From: an uncultured Bacteroidales bacterium
Lineage (GTDB): Bacteria > Bacteroidota > Bacteroidia > Bacteroidales > Muribaculaceae
NCBI GenBank assembly: GCA_902787185.1
Contig: CADAFP010000011.1
Location: 1 to 57,501 of the forward strand
Reading direction: 5' to 3'
DNA: 57,501 bases
Position 1 is the stretch's first letter; each line of letters starts with the position of its first letter. Below the pieces are notes generated by a model that was given only the letters and a program-made list of their open reading frames with translations, was not told the origin of the DNA and did not search any database. Positions 43,257-51,432 of this stretch are shown piece after piece. A program made the position numbers and the translations under genes.

Positions 43257-43330
43257 CGCTTCTTCTTGGACTTGAACCAAGGACCCCCTGATTAACAGTC
43301 AGATGCTCTAACCAACTGAGCTAAAGAAGC
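43257..43330 (-). tRNA. tRNA-Asn (GUU), copy 1
   Basis: On the minus strand: acceptor GCTTCTT/AAGAAGC, TAGCTCAGTTGGTTAGAGC D arm, anticodon loop CTGTTAA (GTT), T arm with GTTCAAG, and discriminator G. No CCA is encoded. It is identical to the second copy about 100 bases upstream. Confidence 0.95.
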
Positions 43331-43361
43331 AATCCACTCTTAAATATCTGTCATTATGATG

Positions 43362-43435
43362 CGCTTCTTCTTGGACTTGAACCAAGGACCCCCTGATTAA
43401 CAGTCAGATGCTCTAACCAACTGAGCTAAAGAAGC
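43362..43435 (-). tRNA. tRNA-Asn (GUU), copy 2
   Basis: Identical to 43257-43330 and in the same orientation, with a 31-base spacer. A tandem pair sharing one terminator. Confidence 0.95.
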
Positions 43436-43621
43436 GTTTTCAGCACCTTTTGGCAGAACCCTGCCGAAAAATGCGGTGCAAAGATAGTACCAATATTTGA
43501 ACTGTGCAATAAAAAAATAAAAAATCTTGCTTTTTTTCATGTCATAAAGGTTTTTTAGGCGTGAAAAACGGGAAAAATTCGGGGAATAGTAGTACTTTCG
43601 CAGCCAAATACATTATAAATA

Positions 43622-45346
43622 ATGAAAAAGACGCTCAAATATCTTGCTTGGGGTTGCGTGGTGTTGTGCCTCGCTGCTCCGGCAGCCCTCGCCGACGACG
43701 AGAAAAAGGTGAACGACGATGCGGCAGTGGCGCGCAGCTTGGACATCTTCAACACCCTGTACAAGGAGTTGAACACCTTCTACGTTGACACCATCGATGC
43801 CCAGAAGTCTATCGAGAACGCCATCAACGCGATGCTCGAAGACATTGACCCCTATACCGAGTACATCCCCGCCAAGGAGACCGATGAGTTCATGACCATC
43901 AGCACGGGCGAGTATGGCGGTATCGGCAGCTACCTGATGGAGCGCACCGTCGATGGCAAAAAGGGTGTTTACATCAGCGGACCCTACGAGGGCAGCCCTG
44001 CGGCCCGCGCCGGATTGCGCTCGGGAGACCGCATCATCATGATTGACGGCGACAGCACCGCCACCTGGACGAGCGACCAGGTGAGCAAGCGGCTCAAGGG
44101 ACAAGCCAACACCCACCTGACCGTGACCGTTGTGCGCCCCTACGATGAGGACAGCGTCAAGACCTTCTCGTTCAACCGCGAGACCATCAGCGTCAATCCC
44201 GTGCCCTACTATGGCGTGACACGTGATAATATCGGTTACATCGACCTGACGACCTTCAACGAGAAGTCGGCACAGCAGGTGCGCGATGCCCTCATCGAGC
44301 TTAAGAAAGACCCCAGGGTGAAAAACATCGTCCTGGACCTGCGCAGCAATGGCGGCGGCATCGTCGAGGGAGCCATCCAGATTGTGGGCTGCTTTGTGCC
44401 CAAGGGCACCCAGGTGCTGCAGATGCGCGGCCGCGACAAGTCGAGTGAACGCACCTACAAGACCACCGTCGATCCCGTTGACACCGAGATACCCCTGGCC
44501 GTACTCATCGACGGCGGGTCGGCGAGCGCCAGCGAAATCACCGCAGGCGCCCTTCAGGACCTGGACCGCGCCGTCATTATCGGCACGAGGTCCTTTGGCA
44601 AAGGCCTTGTGCAATCTACCCGTTCGTTACCCTACGACGGGATGCTCAAGGTCACCATCGCCAAGTACTACATCCCCAGCGGACGACTCATCCAGGAGGT
44701 GGACTACGGCAACCGCAATGCCGACGGCACGTTCAAGAAGACCACGACCGACAGCACCGCACGTGTGTTCCACACCGCACATGGCCGCGAGGTGCTCGAG
44801 GGAGGCGGCATCATGCCCGACCTCAAGGTGGAGCCCCGCGAGCTGAAACGCATCGTCTATAACATCATGCGCGACCACTGGGACTTTGACTTCGCCACCA
44901 AATATGTCGCCGAGCATGGCCATGAAATCTCCAACCCTGAGGATTTTGAGATTACCGACGAGATTTTCAATGAGTTCAAGGCTTTTGTCGATGCCGAGAA
45001 ATTTGAATATGACAAGGTGTGCGAGCAGCAACTCGCTACCTTGCGAAAGACCGCGACTGCCGAGGGATATATGAACGACTCCACGAGTGCGCAGTTCGAC
45101 CGCCTCGAGGCCCTGCTCAAGCATGATTTGGACCATGACCTTGACCTGCACCGACGCGATATCGCCTACTTGCTCGCTCAAGAGATCATGGACCGCCTCT
45201 ATTACCAGCGCGGTCAGGTACAGAACGCTATCAAGGACGACGAGTATCTGGACAAGGCCAAGGAGATGTTCGATAAGGCAGGTGAATTCCGCCGTATCCT
45301 CAACCTGGGCACCAAGAAGAACAAGTCTAACAAAAAATCCAAATAA
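43622..45346 (+). CDS. S41 family C-terminal processing peptidase
   Basis: 574 residues: a signal peptide (YLAWGCVVLCLAAPAALA), a helical lead, a PDZ domain (about 90-170, GGIGSYLMER to GLRSGDRIIMIDGDS) and the S41 protease core with nucleophile Ser in DGGSASASEITAGAL (about 300) and Lys in SFGKGLVQ (about 325). The C-terminal ~190 residues are helical, as in Bacteroidetes CtpA-type enzymes. It is a periplasmic serine protease that trims protein tails. A TACTTTCG box about 30 bases upstream is a weak promoter candidate. Confidence 0.93.
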   Translation: MKKTLKYLAWGCVVLCLAAPAALADDEKKVNDDAAVARSLDIFNTLYKELNTFYVDTIDAQKSIENAINAMLEDIDPYTEYIPAKETDEFMTISTGEYGGIGSYLMERTVDGKKGVYISGPYEGSPAARAGLRSGDRIIMIDGDSTATWTSDQVSKRLKGQANTHLTVTVVRPYDEDSVKTFSFNRETISVNPVPYYGVTRDNIGYIDLTTFNEKSAQQVRDALIELKKDPRVKNIVLDLRSNGGGIVEGAIQIVGCFVPKGTQVLQMRGRDKSSERTYKTTVDPVDTEIPLAVLIDGGSASASEITAGALQDLDRAVIIGTRSFGKGLVQSTRSLPYDGMLKVTIAKYYIPSGRLIQEVDYGNRNADGTFKKTTTDSTARVFHTAHGREVLEGGGIMPDLKVEPRELKRIVYNIMRDHWDFDFATKYVAEHGHEISNPEDFEITDEIFNEFKAFVDAEKFEYDKVCEQQLATLRKTATAEGYMNDSTSAQFDRLEALLKHDLDHDLDLHRRDIAYLLAQEIMDRLYYQRGQVQNAIKDDEYLDKAKEMFDKAGEFRRILNLGTKKNKSNKKSK

Positions 45347-45410
45347 TTTGCGTCTCGGCAACAGCAATTGCCGCGGCACATGCAATTAAACACAATCAAT
45401 TTACATCACG

Positions 45411-46022
45411 ATGAAAATTAAGAGTTTATTGGCTATTTTAGCCATCAGTATTGCTTTCTGTGCTACAGCACAAACCCAAGAGCCTGAAGAGACACGTCAT
45501 GAGATTGCCATCAGCTATGGTACCGTGCCCAATTCGATGTGGATTGACATTCTTACCGATGTCATCCCTGCCATGTTCGGCGAGGACTATGAAGACTATA
45601 AGTGCGTCGGCCCTATCGGACTGGAATACTTCTATCACACCAGCCCCCTGATTGGCGTCGGTGCTGTGGCCGTCTTCGCCACCAACAACGAGGACGGTTA
45701 CTATGACAATGAGCTGAGCTCGCACATCAACAGGACCTACTTTACTTTTATGCCCTCGGTGAAATTCAACTGGCTGCGCAAGAAGAATTGGGGTCTTTAT
45801 TCCAAACTGGCATTGGGTACCACCTACACCCACTTCGTCAATAAGGATTATGATGAGCAAGGCAATAAGTCCGAAGAAAAGATAACAGCCAACGACCTGC
45901 TGTTCAACTTCCAGGTTTCACTTCTTGGCTTTGAGGCCGGCGGTAGCCACGTGCGCGGTTTCCTCGAGTTAGGTATGGGTGAGCAGGGTGTTGCCCTGGC
46001 CGGCGTGCGCTACAAGTTCTGA
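45411..46022 (+). CDS. Exported beta-barrel-like hypothetical protein
   Basis: 203 residues with a signal peptide (SLLAILAISIAFCATAQT). The rest is rich in alternating hydrophobic/aromatic strands (YFTFMPSVKFNWLRKKNWGLYSKLALG-like pattern) ending in the aromatic GVRYKF, as is common for small outer-membrane barrel proteins of the phylum. Function unknown. It follows the S41 peptidase by 64 bases and ends at a terminator. Confidence 0.65.
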   Translation: MKIKSLLAILAISIAFCATAQTQEPEETRHEIAISYGTVPNSMWIDILTDVIPAMFGEDYEDYKCVGPIGLEYFYHTSPLIGVGAVAVFATNNEDGYYDNELSSHINRTYFTFMPSVKFNWLRKKNWGLYSKLALGTTYTHFVNKDYDEQGNKSEEKITANDLLFNFQVSLLGFEAGGSHVRGFLELGMGEQGVALAGVRYKF

Positions 46023-46046
46023 TGCCACCATCACCCATTTCACGAT

Positions 46047-46081
46047 AAAAAGCGGCCTAAGAGCAGTCTCGGGCCGCTTTT
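46047..46081 (+). terminator. Rho-independent terminator
   Basis: 10-bp stem AAAAGCGGCC / GGCCGCTTTT with a 15-base loop and a T-rich tail, after the barrel-like gene. Confidence 0.8.
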
Positions 46082-46106
46082 CTTTGTAGGAGTCCCAGAT
46101 TTTCCC

Positions 46107-46114
46107 TAATTTTG
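46107..46114 (+). promoter_or_regulatory. -7 box for the isomerase-fold gene
   Basis: TAATTTTG, 31 bases before the ATG at 46146. Confidence 0.5.
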
Positions 46115-46145
46115 CACCATTATCACAACCCATTAACCATTCATC

Positions 46146-47381
46146 ATGATGAAACTGAATCTGATTACATTTGCATCGTCGCTGGCATCACGTGAGTCGA
46201 TTTTCACCGACCACCACGAACTGCTCGACACTATCGCCGGGAAATATGACGTGCAATACATCTTCCCCGAAGAATTGGACAAGCCATTGCCCGAGGGCGC
46301 CACAATGGTGCTGGTGGGCAGCGGCGGTGTGGAGGAGATGGTCAAGGCCAATATCGACCGCTTGCCCCACTACGTTGTGCTCATCGCCGACGGGCTGAAG
46401 AATTCACTCGCCGCATCACTCGAGATCCTGTCGTGGATGCGTCAGAACGACCGCCACGGCCGTGTGTTGCATGGCCCCGTCAGTTTCATCATGCAGGGCA
46501 TCGACGACTATGCCATTGCCCAAGACGCCATCGACAAGTTGAATGGCAAGCGGGTGGGCGTCATCGGCAAGCCGTCAGGCTGGCTCATCGCCAGTGGCGT
46601 GAGCTATGCCGCTATGCGCAGCCACTGGGGCGTGGAGATGGTTGACGTTCCCCTCGACGAGGTGGTCAAGGGCTATGAGGCCGTTGCCGATGACGAGGTG
46701 CAGGATATCACCGACGAGTTCATCAGCAAGGCCGTGGGTGTCAAGGAGCCCTCGCGCGACGAGGTGGTCAAAGCGATGCGCCTGTACCGCTCGGTCAAGG
46801 GCATCGTGGAGCGCTATAGCTTGGATGCCTTCACGCTCAACTGCTTCGACCTGATTCCCACAACGCATACCACGGGTTGCGTGGCGTTGGCACTGCTCAA
46901 CCAGGAAGGCATTCCCGCTGGCTGCGAGGGCGACGAGCAGACCCTGTTGACCATGCTTGCCGTACAGGCTGCCACGGGCGAGATGACCTTCATGGCCAAC
47001 CCGTCCAAGATTCTGGACAATGCCGCCCACGAGATGGTGTTTGCCCACTGCACCATTGCACCCGCGATGACCGACCGCTACATCGTGCGCGACCATTACG
47101 AGTCGCTGAGCGGCGTCGCCGTCGAGGGCGTCTTCGAGCCGATGGACATGACTGTGGTCAAGTGCGGCGGAGCAGGCATGGAACGATTCTTCATCTGCAA
47201 GGCGCGCCTGCTGGAATGCACCACCAATCCCAACATGTGCCGCACCCAATTGCACCTGCGCCTCGACGAACCATTGGACTACTTCCTGGAACGCAGCATC
47301 GGCAACCATCACGTCATCGTGCGAGGCGACCACGTTGAAAACTTGTCAACCGTGTTTCGCATGCTTGGCGCTAAAGCATAA
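46146..47381 (+). CDS. L-fucose/L-arabinose isomerase-fold protein
   Basis: 411 residues and cytoplasmic. The two-domain layout resembles the fucose/arabinose isomerase superfamily, with a Rossmann-like N-terminal part (MVLVGSGGVEEMVKANI, KRVGVIGKPSGWLIASGV). The core has DAFTLNCFDLIPTTHTTGCVALALLNQEGIPAGCEGD, and the C-terminal part is beta-rich with conserved acids and His (VFAHCTIAPAMT). The substrate cannot be named. The next gene, a small kinase-like protein, starts 8 bases downstream, suggesting a two-gene operon. Confidence 0.65.
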   Translation: MMKLNLITFASSLASRESIFTDHHELLDTIAGKYDVQYIFPEELDKPLPEGATMVLVGSGGVEEMVKANIDRLPHYVVLIADGLKNSLAASLEILSWMRQNDRHGRVLHGPVSFIMQGIDDYAIAQDAIDKLNGKRVGVIGKPSGWLIASGVSYAAMRSHWGVEMVDVPLDEVVKGYEAVADDEVQDITDEFISKAVGVKEPSRDEVVKAMRLYRSVKGIVERYSLDAFTLNCFDLIPTTHTTGCVALALLNQEGIPAGCEGDEQTLLTMLAVQAATGEMTFMANPSKILDNAAHEMVFAHCTIAPAMTDRYIVRDHYESLSGVAVEGVFEPMDMTVVKCGGAGMERFFICKARLLECTTNPNMCRTQLHLRLDEPLDYFLERSIGNHHVIVRGDHVENLSTVFRMLGAKA

Positions 47382-47389
47382 CACAAAGA

Positions 47390-48136
47390 GTGCTCATCAA
47401 TAAGAAATATCAGCATCTTGAGCAATGGCTGGAAGGGTTGCCCGAGGAATTTGAGCGACTGGGCGAGGTCATCTACGACAAGCGCAACCAGTTGCGCGTC
47501 ATCAAGGCCCCTGACGGCACACTCGTCAACGCCAAGCGTTATTGTGTGCCTCATGCCTTGAACCGCGTGGTCTATTCTTTGGGCATACGCCAACCCAAGG
47601 GGCAGCGCGCCTTCCTCTACCCTGCCCGACTGCTCGAACGCGGCATCGACACACCCGAACCCATCGCCTACATCGAGCGGCGCCGTTGCGGCCTGCTGGG
47701 ACTGAGCTACTTCGTCAGCGTTCAGTCCCCGTTGAGGCACACACTCTACGACTTAAGCCACGCCACCGAGGGCACCTACGAGGAGATTGCCGTTGCCGTT
47801 GGCCGTTTCATCGCCATGATGCATGATCGCGAGGTGTTGCACCTGGACCTGTCACCAGGTAACATCCTGTGGGACAAGGACAATCAAGGGTTCCATTTCG
47901 CCGTGGTTGACATCAACCGGATGCGTTTCGGCAAGGTGGATATTAAGCAAGGCTGCTCCACCCTGTGCCGCCTGTGGGGTCCCAAACGCCTCACCCAACT
48001 CGTTGCCCGCAGCTACGCCCAAGCCCGCAACTTTGACGAGGAACAAGCCCTTCGCCTCACCATGCAAGCCCGCAACGCCTACTGGACCCGCTACCAACGC
48101 CGCCACCACCCCCTCGAATTCCCCCTCGAACTCTAA
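47390..48136 (+). CDS. LPS-kinase-like (InaA/WaaP-type) protein
   Basis: 248 residues from a GTG start 8 bases after the previous stop. The kinase-like fold has a Lys in NAKRY, the catalytic loop VLHLDLSPGNILW (His-x-Asp ... Asn) and the metal-binding VVDINRMRF. This matches the lipopolysaccharide core (Kdo/heptose) kinase family, which phosphorylates inner-core sugars at the cytoplasmic membrane. A family-level assignment only; pairing with a sugar-isomerase-fold gene would fit surface-glycan metabolism. Confidence 0.75.
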   Translation: MLINKKYQHLEQWLEGLPEEFERLGEVIYDKRNQLRVIKAPDGTLVNAKRYCVPHALNRVVYSLGIRQPKGQRAFLYPARLLERGIDTPEPIAYIERRRCGLLGLSYFVSVQSPLRHTLYDLSHATEGTYEEIAVAVGRFIAMMHDREVLHLDLSPGNILWDKDNQGFHFAVVDINRMRFGKVDIKQGCSTLCRLWGPKRLTQLVARSYAQARNFDEEQALRLTMQARNAYWTRYQRRHHPLEFPLEL

Positions 48137-48247
48137 CCCCTCCCCACCCCAACCATAACAACGCTATTGCCATTAGGGCTAATTCAATCATCTGCCTGAA
48201 AGTAATAAAAAAGGAGATTTTTTCTTGCTGTTGTGGCTGAGTTGCAT

Positions 48248-48255
48248 TACCTTTG
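48248..48255 (+). promoter_or_regulatory. -7 box of glnA
   Basis: TACCTTTG, 56 bases before the GTG start of glutamine synthetase; a TTG-containing -33 candidate lies about 20 bases upstream. Confidence 0.5.
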
Positions 48256-48311
48256 CACCAACAACTAAAAACCATTAATTAACCTGCTATTCAGCTACTG
48301 GTCATCAACTG

Positions 48312-49853
48312 GTGGTTATTAGCGTAAATCTTATTAGATTAGAAGTGGAAAACGAAATTCTGGCGTTGAACGCCAATCAGGTAGTAGCCTACCTGCAAAA
48401 AGAGCCGCGTGAGTTCACCAAGGCCGACATCATCCGCTACATTGAGGAGAACGACATCCGTATGGTCAACTTCATGTATCCTGGCGGTGACGGCAAGTTG
48501 AAAACCCTGAACTTTGTCATCAGCAGCAAGGATTACCTGCGCACGATCTTGTCGTGTGGCGAGCGTGTTGACGGTTCGAGCCTGTTCAGCTTCATCGAGG
48601 CCAGCTCGAGCGACCTGTATGTGCTGCCGCGCTTCAGCACCGCTTTCCTTGACCCGTTTGCCGAGATTCCCACCCTGTGCCTGCTGTGCTCGTTCTTTGA
48701 CAAGGACGGCAACCCGCTGGAGAGTTCTCCCGAGCAGACGCTGCGCAAGGCCGCCCAGGCCTTCCGCGAGGTGACGGGTATGGAGTATGAGGCCATGGGC
48801 GAGCTGGAGTATTATGTCATCCGCCCCTCGGTGGACTATTATCCCGCACGCGACCAGCACGGCTACCATGAGTCGATGCCCTATGCCAAGACCAACGGCT
48901 TCCGCCAGCGCTGCATGGACTACATCGCCAAGGCCGGCGGTAAGATCAAGTACGGCCACAGCGAGGTGGGTAACTTTGAGCAGGACGGCGTGGTGTATGA
49001 GCAGAACGAGATTGAGTTCCTGCCCGTTCCCGTGCTCGACGCTGCCGACCAGCTGATGGTGGCCAAGTGGGTCATCCGCAACCTGGCTTTCCGTGCTAAC
49101 CTGAACGTGACCTTTGCCCCCAAGATCACTACGGGCAAGGCTGGTTCGGGCCTTCACATCCACATGCGCATGATGAAGGACGGCCGCAACATGATGATTA
49201 ACGACAAGGGCGTCCTGAGCGACGAAGCCCGCAAGGCTATCGCCGGTATGATGGAGTTGGCTCCCGCCATCACCGCCTTCGGTAACAAGAACCCGATGTC
49301 CTACTTCCGCCTGGTTCCTCACCAGGAGGCTCCCACCAATGTATGCTGGGGCGACCGCAACCGCTCGGTGCTCGTGCGCGTGCCTCTGGGCTGGACCGCT
49401 GGTGCCGACATGTGCCGCATCGCCAACCCGCTGGAACCCGCCAACAAGTTTGACACGACCCAGAAGCAGACCGTCGAGATGCGTTCGCCGGACGGCTCTG
49501 CCGACATCTATCAGCTGCTGGCTGGCCTGTGCGTAGCCTGCCGCCATGGCTTCGAGATGGAGAACGCGCTGGATCTGGCCGCCAAGACCTATGTTGACGT
49601 CAACATCCACGATGCCGCCAACGCCGACCGCCTCAACCAGCTCGACTGCCTGCCCGACAGCTGCGTCGCCAGTGCCGACTGCCTGGAGAAGCTGCGTGCT
49701 GCCTTCGAGGAGAAGGGTGTATTCAGTGCCCACATGATCGACGGCATCATCGCTCAGTTGCGTTCCTTCAACGACCGCACCCTGCGCCACGATATCGAGC
49801 ACGATCCCAAGCGCACCTCACAACTCGTTAACGAGTACTTCCAGTGCGGCTAA
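48312..49853 (+). CDS. glnA: Glutamine synthetase, type I-like
   Basis: 513 residues; ATP-dependent amidation of glutamate with ammonia. It has the beta-grasp N-terminus (VNFMYPGGDGKLKTLNFVIS), the metal-binding E-x-E region (GELEYYVI), NEIEFLP, the GSGLHIHMRM motif with the glutamate-binding His, and NRSVLVRVPLG with MRSPDGSADIYQLLAG near the active site. No ATG precedes the motif-bearing part, so the GTG at 48312 is taken as start. Its final 14 codons recur, mutated, at 54819-54860. A terminator follows at 49887-49925. Confidence 0.92.
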   Translation: MVISVNLIRLEVENEILALNANQVVAYLQKEPREFTKADIIRYIEENDIRMVNFMYPGGDGKLKTLNFVISSKDYLRTILSCGERVDGSSLFSFIEASSSDLYVLPRFSTAFLDPFAEIPTLCLLCSFFDKDGNPLESSPEQTLRKAAQAFREVTGMEYEAMGELEYYVIRPSVDYYPARDQHGYHESMPYAKTNGFRQRCMDYIAKAGGKIKYGHSEVGNFEQDGVVYEQNEIEFLPVPVLDAADQLMVAKWVIRNLAFRANLNVTFAPKITTGKAGSGLHIHMRMMKDGRNMMINDKGVLSDEARKAIAGMMELAPAITAFGNKNPMSYFRLVPHQEAPTNVCWGDRNRSVLVRVPLGWTAGADMCRIANPLEPANKFDTTQKQTVEMRSPDGSADIYQLLAGLCVACRHGFEMENALDLAAKTYVDVNIHDAANADRLNQLDCLPDSCVASADCLEKLRAAFEEKGVFSAHMIDGIIAQLRSFNDRTLRHDIEHDPKRTSQLVNEYFQCG

Positions 49854-49886
49854 TTTCCGGACGGTAAACACTGCCAAAAATAATAG

Positions 49887-49925
49887 CAACAAGGGACAAT
49901 CCACTGTCAAGATTGTTCCTTGTTG
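49887..49925 (+). terminator. Terminator after glnA
   Basis: 15-bp stem (CAACAAGGGACAATC / GATTGTTCCTTGTTG, one mismatch) followed by TTGTTTTTAT. A decayed copy is at 54893-54933. Confidence 0.8.
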
Positions 49926-49948
49926 TTGTTTTTATGGCAATTTTTGTG

Positions 49949-49956
49949 TAATTTTG
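49949..49956 (+). promoter_or_regulatory. -7 box of the repeat-dockerin gene
   Basis: TAATTTTG, 33 bases before the ATG at 49990. Confidence 0.5.
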
Positions 49957-49989
49957 TAAGCAGAAATGTTTAACTAATTTTCAACTAAT

Positions 49990-51111
49990 ATGCTTATGAG
50001 AAAAATCACTTTCTTCTTGATTGCAGTAGCCGCTTTGGCGTTTGCTGCACACGCCAGCGAGTTTTCCGCCAGTTCGGGAACAACGAGTGTTGAGCCCGCC
50101 GTAGAAAACTCGTTGAGCGGGCTGGGCGTGTCCACGCAGGATGACAGTCAGACATCGTGGCCCGTATATTATGGCTTTTCTGAGGATGGTGTTGTGGGCT
50201 ACAACGTCGAAATCTCCGCGACTGAGCCCAATTGCACCCTTTATTACCGTGTTCGGTATCCCGACCCCGACGGGGAGTGGAGCGAATGGATGAAATACAC
50301 CGACATGCTGATGTTTACCGAGCCAGGCCATTACCGCATCGAGGCCTATGCCGTTGCTCCTGGTAAGTCTCCCAGCCAGACGATTGCCTACGAGTTCGTG
50401 GTTATGGAGATAACCCTGAACCCGACCATCAGTGTCACTCATTTTGAAGGTGAACCAGGCTGCTGCGTGGAAATCACCGAGAGTGAGCCCAATAGCACGA
50501 TCTACTACAGCATTAAGTATCCCAACGGCGATTATAGCGATTTGATGGTATATGACGGGACTTTGGTATTTAACGAACCCGGCATTTACCGCATTGAGGC
50601 TTATGCCATTGCTCCTGGTAAGATCCAAAGCGAAACGGTTTCCTACGAATTTGCGGTAGAGGAGCAGACATCGTGGCCCGTATATTATGGCTTTTCTGAG
50701 GATGGTGTTGTGGGCTACAACGTCGAAATCTCCGCAACTGAGCCCAATTGCACCCTTTACTACCGTGTTCGGTATCCCGACCCCGACGGGGAGTGGAGCG
50801 AATGGATGGAATACACCGACATGCTGATGTTCACCGAAATTGGCCGATACCGTGTCGAGGCCTATGCCGCCGCACCTGGTAAGACCCCCAGTCAGACGAT
50901 TGCCTACGAGTTCGTGGTTATGCCTATAGTGCAACCCGGTGACGTGAATCGTGACGGCATCATTGGCATTGAAGATGTGACCACACTCATCGACATCATC
51001 CTCTACAAGAGCACAACTACTCCAGAATGTGACGTGAACCAGGATGGTGAGGTTACCATTGCCGATGTGACCGACCTGATCGATTACATACTCGACCATG
51101 ACCATCAATGA
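49990..51111 (+). CDS. Secreted repeat protein with dockerin
   Basis: 373 residues (start 49990, or MRKITFF at 49996). After a signal peptide (ITFFLIAVAALAFAAHA) there are three ~85-residue repeats of an Fn3-associated/chitobiase-C-like module (cores SATEPNCTLYYRVRYPDPDG, MFTEPGHYRIEAYAVAPGK) and a C-terminal two-repeat dockerin (GDVNRDGIIGIEDVTTLID, CDVNQDGEVTIADVTDLID). Repeats 1 and 3 are almost identical at DNA level. No catalytic motif was found. It is paralogous over its full length, and over its flanks, to the gene at 55015. A spacer or binding role in a cell-surface complex is inference. Confidence 0.75.
   Translation: MLMRKITFFLIAVAALAFAAHASEFSASSGTTSVEPAVENSLSGLGVSTQDDSQTSWPVYYGFSEDGVVGYNVEISATEPNCTLYYRVRYPDPDGEWSEWMKYTDMLMFTEPGHYRIEAYAVAPGKSPSQTIAYEFVVMEITLNPTISVTHFEGEPGCCVEITESEPNSTIYYSIKYPNGDYSDLMVYDGTLVFNEPGIYRIEAYAIAPGKIQSETVSYEFAVEEQTSWPVYYGFSEDGVVGYNVEISATEPNCTLYYRVRYPDPDGEWSEWMEYTDMLMFTEIGRYRVEAYAAAPGKTPSQTIAYEFVVMPIVQPGDVNRDGIIGIEDVTTLIDIILYKSTTTPECDVNQDGEVTIADVTDLIDYILDHDHQ
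50149..50321. repeat. Near-identical internal repeat (with 50665-50837)
   Basis: About 172 bp repeated 516 bp (172 codons) downstream with only a handful of differences, encoding modules 1 and 3. Module 2 between them is clearly diverged, pointing to recent duplication or gene conversion. Confidence 0.85.
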
Positions 51112-51161
51112 ATCATTCATTCCTGGTCCTGAAAGGCCGGAATAGATGATTTCACACATCG

Positions 51162-51197
51162 CCACTGCTCTGCCTAAGTTTAATGGCAGGGCAGTGG
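51162..51197 (+). terminator. Terminator-like hairpin after the repeat-dockerin gene
   Basis: 13-bp stem CCACTGCTCTGCC / GGCAGGGCAGTGG with one mismatch, then TTTTGC. The homologous, more diverged hairpin follows the paralogue at 56481-56514. The rest of 51112-51432 holds only a -7 box (TAAATTTG, 51367-51374) for the next gene. Confidence 0.65.
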
Positions 51198-51432
51198 TTT
51201 TGCAATAAAGTGTCATCTCGCGGCTTACAGCACATTTCCTGATTTCCTTTTTCCAGAATTTATATTTTGGGGACCAAAGTGTAAAAAAATTAGACACTTT
51301 TAGTAATTTTTTTGGTGATTTGCATAATTGGCATGCCCGAGTAACGGATTTTAAGGAAAAAAGCCTTAAATTTGCAAATGGGAAATTTTTCTCCAACCCT
51401 AAAGAATAGTTATTAATTAAAAACATGCGATT

